DNA from: Planctomycetota bacterium
GTDB taxonomy: Bacteria; Planctomycetota; UBA1135; JADKAF01
Direction of reading: 5' to 3'
Assembly (NCBI GenBank): GCA_016793245.1
Contig: JAEUHW010000331.1
Coordinates: 1 to 57,454, forward strand
Length of the DNA: 57,454 nt
This document shows, piece after piece, positions 1 to 6,995 of this stretch. Below the pieces are notes generated by a model, which was not told the origin of the DNA, made no database searches, and was given only the letters and a program-made list of their open reading frames with translations. How positions within the stretch are numbered: the stretch's first letter is position 1; each line of letters opens with the position of its first letter. The translations under genes and the position numbers were made by a program.

Positions 1-327
1 GCTCCGCCGCGGCTCGAGGTCACGCCGCTCGTCGCGATCCAAGGACAGACCGTGACCTGGCGCTTCGGCGGCGACAGCGATGATCTCTGGTCGCTCGCGA
101 TCGCAGTGAACAACCCCACGACGATCCAGCTCTTCGGCGACACCTTGCTCGCGATGGGCTACCCGATCCTCTCGGGAGTGCTCTCGCCCGCGGGGCTCGC
201 GACCGTATCGCTCCCGGGCGTGCCGCGCTCACCGGGGCTCACCGTCTACTCGCAGATCTGGCTGCTCTCGAACACGACCGCCGGCTGGGGCGGGGCTTCG
301 AACATCCCGACGACGGTCTTCTTCTGA
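1..327 (+). CDS. C-terminal part of an exported hypothetical protein (cut by window edge)
   Basis: The reading frame is open from the first base to a TGA at 325-327, giving 108 visible residues. They are rich in G, L, S, T and V and read like a beta-sandwich C-terminal domain, with alternating hydrophobic stretches (for example GVLSPAGLATVSLPG). Exported planctomycete proteins often end in this style, and the protein encoded at 24922-26073 ends in a broadly similar way. The N-terminus, any signal peptide and any catalytic domain lie outside the window, so no function can be given. An internal GTG at 52 is probably not the real start because the frame stays open upstream. The gene is convergent with the Ppx/GppA gene. 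Confidence 0.6.
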   Translation, partial: APPRLEVTPLVAIQGQTVTWRFGGDSDDLWSLAIAVNNPTTIQLFGDTLLAMGYPILSGVLSPAGLATVSLPGVPRSPGLTVYSQIWLLSNTTAGWGGASNIPTTVFF

Positions 328-346
328 TGGATCGCGGGCACGGGCC

Positions 347-368
347 CCCTGCGACGTTCGGCGCAGGG
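347..368. terminator. weak hairpin between convergent genes
   Basis: CCCTGCG (347-353) pairs with CGCAGGG (362-368) across an 8-nt loop. It lies between two converging stop codons (327 and 389), where a shared terminator is expected. There is no clear T-tract, so this is tentative. Confidence 0.3.
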
Positions 369-388
369 CGAAGACGCACCGTTGCGCG

Positions 389-1900
389 TCAGGCCCAGCG
401 CAGCTCGATGCCGATCGGCTCGAGAGCCCGCGCCTCTTCCTCGAGGTCCGCGCGCAGCAGCGCTCGCGAAGCGAGCCAGCCGCTCGGGAACTCGAGCTGC
501 AGCCCCTTCTTGCCGACGCCGAGACGGAGATGCGGCGGAGCCTCGGAGGTGCGCGCGCGATGCAGCACCAAGGCGAGGCGCAGCAGCACCGAGAGGCGCA
601 GCGCGATGCGCGCGTCCTCGCGCGAGAGACCGGCGAAGCTCGCACGTCGCGCCGTGCGCCGTGAATTGCGCAGGATCGCCGCGAGCAGGAGCTGGTCCTC
701 GCGCGAGAAGCCCGGCATGTCGGAGTTCTCGACGAGATAGGCCGAATGGCGATGGTGGTGCGACCACGAGATCTCGAGCCCGATCTCGTGAACGCGCGCG
801 GCCCAGGCGAGGTAGAGCGTCGCCGGCTCACCTTCCAGATCCCACGCGGCGGCGACCTGCGCGTGGAGATCGAACGCCGTGCGCTCGACGCGCGAAGCCT
901 GCTCGAGGTCGACGCGGCCGCGCTCCTGCAGCGCCTTGATCGTGCGCTCGCGCACGTCTTCGTGACGGATGCGCCCCAGCAGGTCGAAGATCACGCCGTC
1001 GCGAAGCGCGCCCTGCGAGACGGAGAGCACGCCGATCTCGAGGGCCTCGAAGAGCGCGCGCAAGATCGCGAGCCCGCCGGGCAGGACGCTCGCGCGCTCG
1101 CTCTTCAGTGCGGGCAGATCCAGGCGCTCCACATGCCCGCAGTCGATCATGCGGCGCTCGATCTCGCGCAAGGCCGCGAGCTCGATGCCGCGCGCGCCGA
1201 GCTCCGCTTCGCGCGCGATGTCGCCGAGGGCGCGGATCGTGCCGGAGGAGCCGACCGCCTGCTGCCAGCCGAGGGTTCGCAAGCGACGCTCGACCGAGCG
1301 CAGCTCGAGCCGCGCCGCGGTCGTCGCGCGCTCGAAGGCCGCGCGCGAGATCTCGCCGCTCGCGAAGTAGCGCTTCGACCACTCGACGCAGCCCATGTGC
1401 AAGCTGTGGCGCTCGTAGGCCTCGAAGCGCCGACCGAGGATGCACTCGGTGCTGCCGCCGCCGATGTCGACGACCAGGCGGCTCTCGCCGTCGTCGGCGA
1501 GCGTGTGCGCGACCCCGAGGTAGATGAGGCGCGCTTCTTCCGTCCCCGGGATCACCTCGATGTGATGCCCGAGCGCCGCCTCCGCGCGGCGGAGGAACGC
1601 GCGGCCGTCGGAGATGCGGCGCAGCGTCGAGGTGCCCACCGCGCGCACTTGCGCCGCCGGGAACCCGCGCAGCCGCTCGCCGAAGCGCTGCAAGCACTCC
1701 AGCGCGCGCGCCGCGTAGTCCTCGCTCAGGTGGCCGTTCGGCTCCAGCCCCGCGGCGAGCTGGATCTGCTCGCGCAGACGATCGAGCATGACCGGCTCGC
1801 CGCCGACCACGCGCGCGATCACCATGTGGAACGAGTTCGAACCCAGGTCGATCGCGGCGAGACGATCGGGCTCGGCGGATGCAGGAACGGCACTCGACAT
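389..1900 (-). CDS. ppx: Ppx/GppA family phosphatase (exopolyphosphatase / pppGpp phosphohydrolase)
   Basis: Predicted cytoplasmic enzyme of 503 aa that hydrolyses inorganic polyphosphate or pppGpp; the length matches E. coli Ppx and GppA (about 500 aa). The ASKHA-fold phosphate-binding motifs are visible: DLGSNSFHM near residue 17, VVDIGGGSTECI near residue 145, and GSSGTIRAL further on. The GALRDGVIFDLL motif follows at about residue 305. The C-terminal third is an HD-like helical domain, as in long-form Ppx. The start was set at the ATG at 1900, just before the first motif and about 10 nt after a GGAG; a longer open frame to 2041 adds 47 residues without family similarity. Sequence alone cannot separate Ppx from GppA activity. 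Confidence 0.9.
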   Translation of the reverse strand: MSSAVPASAEPDRLAAIDLGSNSFHMVIARVVGGEPVMLDRLREQIQLAAGLEPNGHLSEDYAARALECLQRFGERLRGFPAAQVRAVGTSTLRRISDGRAFLRRAEAALGHHIEVIPGTEEARLIYLGVAHTLADDGESRLVVDIGGGSTECILGRRFEAYERHSLHMGCVEWSKRYFASGEISRAAFERATTAARLELRSVERRLRTLGWQQAVGSSGTIRALGDIAREAELGARGIELAALREIERRMIDCGHVERLDLPALKSERASVLPGGLAILRALFEALEIGVLSVSQGALRDGVIFDLLGRIRHEDVRERTIKALQERGRVDLEQASRVERTAFDLHAQVAAAWDLEGEPATLYLAWAARVHEIGLEISWSHHHRHSAYLVENSDMPGFSREDQLLLAAILRNSRRTARRASFAGLSREDARIALRLSVLLRLALVLHRARTSEAPPHLRLGVGKKGLQLEFPSGWLASRALLRADLEEEARALEPIGIELRWA

Positions 1901-2059
1901 GACGAAGGGTCTCCGCCCGCAGGGTAGCATCCGCGCGGTGGGTGATTCGAGCCCGACCTTCTCCCGCGCAGAGTATCTCGAACCCAAGGACGGCTCGATC
2001 TCGCTGCGCATCCGAGCGACTAGGAGCGCTCGTGAAAGCAAGATGCGAGGAGCGAGAGC

Positions 2060-2460
2060 CGTTCGAGCGCAAGACCGCGCAGGCGCTCCGCCCGGCCCTA
2101 CGGCGAAGCAAGCGCCGCGCCCGACGCGCGCGAACCACGTCGGTGGCGTTCGCGAGTTGATGCGTGGGCTGCGCGAGCGAGAAACGCGGAACGTCGCGCG
2201 TCGTTCACGTCACTTGCTGCGCCTTCGGGCGCGGCTTCGCTTCGTCGATAGAAGACGTGCGCCGTTTCGGAGCCCGCTGGAGGCGGGGGCTCCGAAACTC
2301 ATGCTCATGGGGACGATCGGACGTCGACCCGAGAACGACGTCGATGGACACGGGGTTCCACGCCCGCGCGGCGGCAGTGCGGTGCGGTTCAGCGGGCGCG
2401 TCCGCGACTTGATTGCGCGAGGTTCTGTCGCGGACGTCCAGCCTGTTTGGTGTGCGGCAT
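2060..2460 (+). repeat. hairpin repeat, copy A (left of RAYT gene)
   Basis: This stretch matches the repeat unit at 56381-57454 over most of its length. Shared blocks include CGCCCGGCCCT and AGCAAGCGCCGCGCCCGACG near 2090-2130, CGTCGTTCACGTC near 2200, a GC-rich block near 2220-2245, and GACACGGGGTTCCACG near 2348. The core is a perfect 12-bp stem, GTTTCGGAGCCC (2264-2275) with GGGCTCCGAAAC (2287-2298), around an 11-nt loop. The right end overlaps the last 70 bp or so of the transposase gene. It fills most of the 488-bp gap between ppx and the transposase, together with a non-coding stretch at 1901-2059 in which I see nothing else. Confidence 0.8.
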
Positions 2461-3123
2461 CTCGCGAATGTCGAGCAGGCCGTGGCGGCGCCAGCCGGTG
2501 GTGAGCAGCCAAGTCGAGGCGGGCGCAACGGCAGCCACCACCGGCGCGGCTCGGATCGCGGCGATCGACGGGCGCGCCATCCAACCATCGAACACGGGCG
2601 CGCTCGAGCAGAGGTCGATCGACGATTGCGCCACGACGCCGTGCTTCTTGCCGTTCTGCAGCACGTAGCGCAGCGCATTGCGAGCCTGCGTGGGCGTCGA
2701 GATCACCTCGTCGTGATAGCGCTCGGGGAATACCTTGCCGCGTCGGCCCCAGAGCTTGTTGAGTGCGCGCGCGAGCGGACTCAGCAGCGCGTTCATGGCA
2801 CGCGCGACGCACTCTCGATCGTCGGCTTCGACCAGGAAGTGCAAGTGATTACCTTGCACGGTGTAGTGAATGACCCGCATCCCGTGCCGATCGCTGCTCG
2901 CACTCAGCGCGGCGAGCACGAGCTTCAACGCGCCACCGCGGCGCAGCGAGGGGAGGCCATCGGCAAGGCGCACGGTGATGAGCAGCGGCTCGCCGCGCTT
3001 CTTCGCCGAGCGCTGACGGTGTGGCATGCCGGCTTCGGCGTTCTTCGGCTTCCGTCCCGCGCCCTTCCGCTTGCCGCCGTGCTGACGAAAGTCGAACTCG
3101 AGCTGATGATCCTTGCGACGCAT
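2389..3123 (-). CDS. REP-associated tyrosine transposase (RAYT, Y1_Tnp family)
   Basis: A 244-aa HUH-type transposase of the IS200/REP-associated group. It shows the basic N-terminal motif GGKRKGAGRKP (residues 16-26), common in one RAYT branch. The metal-binding HUH motif H-L-H is at residues 93-95 in QGNHLHFLVEADD. The probable nucleophilic tyrosine is Tyr153 in LRYVLQNGKKHG. These enzymes are thought to cut and move single-stranded DNA at REP-type hairpins. The start was placed at the ATG at 3123 because a strong GAGGAAG lies 4-6 nt upstream; the frame runs open to 3207. The C-terminal end overlaps repeat copy A, and an inverted copy B lies upstream. Unlike insertion sequences, RAYTs are usually single-copy and vertically kept. 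Confidence 0.85.
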   Translation of the reverse strand: MRRKDHQLEFDFRQHGGKRKGAGRKPKNAEAGMPHRQRSAKKRGEPLLITVRLADGLPSLRRGGALKLVLAALSASSDRHGMRVIHYTVQGNHLHFLVEADDRECVARAMNALLSPLARALNKLWGRRGKVFPERYHDEVISTPTQARNALRYVLQNGKKHGVVAQSSIDLCSSAPVFDGWMARPSIAAIRAAPVVAAVAPASTWLLTTGWRRHGLLDIREMPHTKQAGRPRQNLAQSSRGRAR

Positions 3124-3289
3124 GCGTCTTCCTCTGCCTCGGTGCGCGTCGCCTTCCCCGGTTTCGTTCCAGCATGTAGAACGCAGAGGAATCGTGTATG
3201 GTTTCATACAAAGTCGGAATCTTGATAGAGCGACGTTGTTCGCAGCCCGATCTCAGCTGTGCAGATGAGCCGCGCTGTCGCCCTACCGC

Positions 3290-3605
3290 CGCGCGGGCGA
3301 CGAACCGATGTCTCTCGACGCGGTTCTCGCGTCGACGTCCGATCTCTCCCGTAGCATGAGTTTCGGAGCCCCCGCCTCCCGCGGGCTCCGAAACGTCGCA
3401 CGCTGTCTATCGACGTAGCGGAGCCGCATCCGGAGGCGACGCAAGCGACGTGACCGCCGCGCTCGCTCTCGAGTCGCATGCGACATCGAGCACGCTCCGA
3501 CGCTCGATGTCATTCGACCTCGTTCACGCGCGGCGGGCGCGGCGCATGCTTCGCCGGAGGGCTGGCGGAGCGGTCGTCGCGGTACTCGCGTTCGAACGTT
3601 CGCGC
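3290..3605 (-). repeat. hairpin repeat, copy B (right of RAYT gene, inverted)
   Basis: Read on the minus strand this matches copy A and the right-edge array. It shares the CACGTCGCTTGCG block, a GATGCGGCTCCGCTACGTCGA block, the hairpin and CATGCTACGGGAGAGATCGG. The 12-bp stem is GTTTCGGAGCCC/GGGCTCCGAAAC at 3360-3371 and 3383-3394 (coordinates on plus strand). It lies opposite in orientation to copy A, so the transposase gene is bracketed by an inverted pair. The match is looser than among the right-edge units, suggesting an older copy. Between the transposase start (3123) and 3289 I see no gene. Confidence 0.75.
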
Positions 3606-3818
3606 GCGTCACGAGTTCGCGCGTCGTTCTCGCGTCGACGACTCCGGCCTCAGCGGCGTGAACCGTTGAGCCCACGATCATGCCGACGGACTCAGCCGAT
3701 GCACCAGCCAGCGATCTAGCGGGGCTGCGCCCCCGCCCCACTAGCATGTCGGCCACCGAACTTCGATCGCCGCCGAGGAGCAGCGCAAGCACTTGCTACG
3801 CGAAGATCGCCCCGCGAA
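3606..3818. other. non-coding stretch between repeat copy B and addA
   Basis: No convincing gene: the short open frames here look like chance frames in GC-rich DNA. Apart from the hairpin at 3716-3744 I see no structure. Confidence 0.4.
3716..3744 (-). terminator. hairpin downstream of the addAB-like operon
   Basis: CTAGCGGGGC (3716-3725) pairs with GCCCCACTAG (3735-3744) with one mismatch around a 9-nt loop. It lies 75 bp past the addA stop in the direction of transcription, so it may end that operon. No T-tract is seen. Confidence 0.4.
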
Positions 3819-6800
3819 TCAGGGCAGCTCCCAGAGGCGCCCGACGCGGGGGAAGAGCAGCGCGACGCGCACGGACTCCGCGGGCAGCTCGAACAGCGCG
3901 GCCGCGGCACGCCGATAGCCTTCGAGCTGCGGCGCATGCGCGAGAGCGCGCGCTTCGAGCGCGGCCTCGTCCTTCGCATCGAAGCTCTCCGTCTTGAAGT
4001 CCAGGACCTCGGCGGAGGCGACGCGTCCCTCGCGCAGCGCGAGCACGACGCGATCGAAGCGCCCGGTCCAGAGCTCGTCCCCGGAGCGCACCGCGAACAG
4101 CTCTTCGCGCAGCAGCACGAGGTCGCGCTCGGGCGCGTAGCGCGCGCGAGAGAGCGCCGTGCGCACGGTCTCGTCGCCGAGCGCTCCGCGCCACGCGGCG
4201 AGCAAGGCTTCGCCCGACGGACCTTCGAAGCCGGAGCGCGCGAGAGCCGCGCGCAACAGCGCTTCCTGCGGCTCGCCCTCTTCGATCCAGCCAAGTTGCT
4301 CGAAGAGGGAATGCCACGCGCGCCCCGACGAGCGCGCCTCCTCGGCTTCGAAGCGCAAGAGGCGCGCGAGCTCGAAGCGCGCGCCGCTCTCCGCCGCCGA
4401 TGGCGCACGCCGCGTGGCGCGCGCCCTTTGCGGCGCGAGCGTGAGCGCGAGATCCAGGCTCGGCGGCGCGGGTGCTTCCGCCGCCTGCTCGAGCGTCCAC
4501 CCGGGGGCACCGGTCAAGAGCAGATCCGCATCGGCCGCGAACGGCTCCGCCAGACCGAGGGCCGCGCGCACGAAGCCCGCCGCGTTGGGTGTCGCCTCGC
4601 GCTCGGGCTTCGATTCCGGGCCGAACACGAAGTGCAGCGCGTGGCGCGCGCGCGTCACCGCGACGTAGAGCACGCAGAGCGACTCCACGACTTGGGCGTG
4701 CTTGCGCTCGAGCTCGAGCAGCTCGAGCTGCGGCAGGAGCGGATGCAGCTCCTTCCGGAAGTGCTGGCAGACGCCGAGACCGAGGCCGGCGTCACGCGGA
4801 TCGGTGCGCTGATGCCAGGTCGGCGGGCGTTGCCCTTCGAGCCGCGTCTCGAGCTCGGGCAGGATCACGACGTCGAACTCGAGCCCCTTCGCCTGATGCA
4901 CCGTCATCACGCGCACCGAAGCGGCGACGCGATCCTCGACCCGCGCGCGTTCGATCCGGCGCACGAGCTCACCCGCGCGCAGGAGCGGGGAACGTTGCTC
5001 GAAGGCGCAGGTGAGCCGGACGAGCTGCTGCGCGCGCAGGAGATCGCGCTCGCCGAGCTCGTCGGCGAGCGCGCGGACGCAGCGCGCGACGAACGCGCTG
5101 GCGCCGCCGCGCGCGAGCGCCTCGCGCACGCGCTGCGCGAGATGGAGTGCGGAACGCTCATCGCGCGCATCGACGAAGCCGAAGTGCGCGCCGAGCGGCG
5201 AGCTCGCGATGTGGAAGCGATGCCGCGAATCGCCCGGATGATCGGCGAGCGAGAGCAGCGCCAGTACGAGCTCGACGGCCGGCGAGTCGGTGAGCGGGTT
5301 CCCCCCCTCGGCGCTGATCGGCACCTCGAGCGCCGCGCGCAGCGCCACCAGCAGCGTCGGGATCGAGCGATTGCGCCGCACGAGCACGCCGATCGACGCG
5401 CCGGGCTGCGTGCGAAGCGTCTCGCGCGCGATCTCGACGCAGCGCGCGATCGTCTCCGCCGCGCGCCCGCTCCGCGCGCCGCTCCCGCTCTCGCGCTCTT
5501 CGGCTTCGCGCAGCACGTGCAGGCGCACCTCTCCGCCGAGCGCCTCCTTCGCCGCGACGTGCCGCTCGAAGCCTGCGCTCCAGCGCAGGACGGCAGGTCG
5601 ATGCACTTGCTCGTCCAGCACCGGGTTCTCCACGGCGTCGCCGAAGAGGCGGTTCACGAGCTCGATCACGGCCGGTGCGGAGCGATAGCTGCGCGCGAGG
5701 CTCGCGCGCTCGAGCTGCCCGCCGTAGTCCTCCTCCAGGCGATCGAAGAGCACCGCGGAGCCGCCGCGCCAGCCATAGATCGCCTGCTTCACGTCGCCGA
5801 CGCAGAAGAAGCTGCGCGAGCCATCGCCGGTGGCGAGGATCTCCTCGGCGAGCGGCGCCAGCACGCGCCACTGCGCGATCGAGGTGTCTTGGAACTCGTC
5901 GAGCAGCAGGTGTCCGATGCGCGCGTCGAGGCGGAACCAGAGCTCTTCGCCGAGGCCCCGCGCCGCGGCGCGACCGAGGCGCGCGGTGAGATCCTCGAAG
6001 GTCGTCGCGGCGCGCGTGCGCTGCAGCTCCTCGTAGCGCGTCTCGAACGCGCCGAGGAACTCGCGGAGGCGCTTCATGCGCTCGGCGTGACGCGCGAGGA
6101 GCCGCCGCATCGCGCAGATCCCCAACTGCTGGATGGCCTCGACGATCTCGGGCGGGATCTCGACCAGCGAGAAGCGCGTCTCGCCTTCCCAGACCTTCTT
6201 CACGATGCCGTTCGCGGAGAACGCGATCCAGTCCTCCGCGAGAGCGCTCTCCACGGCGTTCGGCAGCGCGCGCTCCCAGTTCTTGTTCGGCGTGCCGCTC
6301 TTCGTGCGCGGCACCTGCGCTTCGGCGAGCGGGCGCAGCGTCGAGGCGAACTCCTCCGCGCTGGTCGGCGGTAGATCGGGCAAGAGGTTCCACACCGCGG
6401 GACCGAGCTCGCGATGCGCGGCGAAGAGATCGCGCACGAGGCGGAAGAGGCTCTCGCCCACGCGGAGGCGGGCTTCGTCCGCCACGCCGAGCAAGCTCGT
6501 CAGCAGCTCGGCGGCACCCGCGCCGCGCGCCGCGAGCGCCTCGCGCGCGGCCTCTTCGCGGAGCTCGGCATCTTCGGCTTCGTCGACGAGGCGCCACTCT
6601 GGAGCGAGCCCGAGGGCGTAGCTCTCCGTGCGCGCGATGCTCTGGAAGAAGGAGTCCATCGTCGCCACGCGCCAACGCGGCAGCGCTTCGAGGAGCGCGG
6701 CGAGCAGCTCGCGCGCTCGCGCGAGATCGATCTCGACGGCGCGCCCCTCGCTCGCGCCGATCTCGCTCGCGAGGCGGCGCGCCGAGGACTCCTCTCGCGC

Positions 6801-6995
6801 CGCGCGCGCGAGGCGCAGCAGCACGCGCTCGGCGATCTCCGCGGCAGCCTTCCGCGTGAACGTCGTCGCGAGCACGCGCTCGGGGAGCACGCCGCGCGCG
6901 AGCAGCGCGAGGAAGCGCGTCGAGAGCTGGAAGGTCTTCCCCGATCCGGCCGAGGCGCGGATGGAGAGATGCGCGGCTCTCGTCGGCGTGCTCAT
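3819..6995 (-). CDS. addA: AddA-like UvrD/RecB superfamily helicase-nuclease
   Basis: A 1058-aa SF1A helicase with a C-terminal nuclease domain, expected to process double-strand DNA ends with the AddB-like partner and prepare them for RecA. Visible motifs in order are Walker A ASAGSGKT (near residue 15), TTFTRKAA (motif Ia), LLLDEFQDTS (Walker B, motif II), VGDVKQAIYGWRGG (motif III), VMTVHQAKGLEFD (motif V) and VAVTRARHALH (motif VI). Near the C-terminus GRFDRVVL and EVLDFKTES form the PD-(D/E)XK nuclease core, with QLEGYRRA after it. The ATG at 6995 overlaps the stop of the upstream addB-like gene as ATGA, indicating translational coupling. The length is somewhat short for AddA (about 1200 aa). 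Confidence 0.88.
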   Translation of the reverse strand: MSTPTRAAHLSIRASAGSGKTFQLSTRFLALLARGVLPERVLATTFTRKAAAEIAERVLLRLARAAREESSARRLASEIGASEGRAVEIDLARARELLAALLEALPRWRVATMDSFFQSIARTESYALGLAPEWRLVDEAEDAELREEAAREALAARGAGAAELLTSLLGVADEARLRVGESLFRLVRDLFAAHRELGPAVWNLLPDLPPTSAEEFASTLRPLAEAQVPRTKSGTPNKNWERALPNAVESALAEDWIAFSANGIVKKVWEGETRFSLVEIPPEIVEAIQQLGICAMRRLLARHAERMKRLREFLGAFETRYEELQRTRAATTFEDLTARLGRAAARGLGEELWFRLDARIGHLLLDEFQDTSIAQWRVLAPLAEEILATGDGSRSFFCVGDVKQAIYGWRGGSAVLFDRLEEDYGGQLERASLARSYRSAPAVIELVNRLFGDAVENPVLDEQVHRPAVLRWSAGFERHVAAKEALGGEVRLHVLREAEERESGSGARSGRAAETIARCVEIARETLRTQPGASIGVLVRRNRSIPTLLVALRAALEVPISAEGGNPLTDSPAVELVLALLSLADHPGDSRHRFHIASSPLGAHFGFVDARDERSALHLAQRVREALARGGASAFVARCVRALADELGERDLLRAQQLVRLTCAFEQRSPLLRAGELVRRIERARVEDRVAASVRVMTVHQAKGLEFDVVILPELETRLEGQRPPTWHQRTDPRDAGLGLGVCQHFRKELHPLLPQLELLELERKHAQVVESLCVLYVAVTRARHALHFVFGPESKPEREATPNAAGFVRAALGLAEPFAADADLLLTGAPGWTLEQAAEAPAPPSLDLALTLAPQRARATRRAPSAAESGARFELARLLRFEAEEARSSGRAWHSLFEQLGWIEEGEPQEALLRAALARSGFEGPSGEALLAAWRGALGDETVRTALSRARYAPERDLVLLREELFAVRSGDELWTGRFDRVVLALREGRVASAEVLDFKTESFDAKDEAALEARALAHAPQLEGYRRAAAALFELPAESVRVALLFPRVGRLWELP

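Noticed and set aside
3204..3792. Short minus-strand frames between the transposase and addA
   Set aside because: They track the repeat copy B and its GC-rich flank, lack ribosome sites and differ from their counterparts in other copies.
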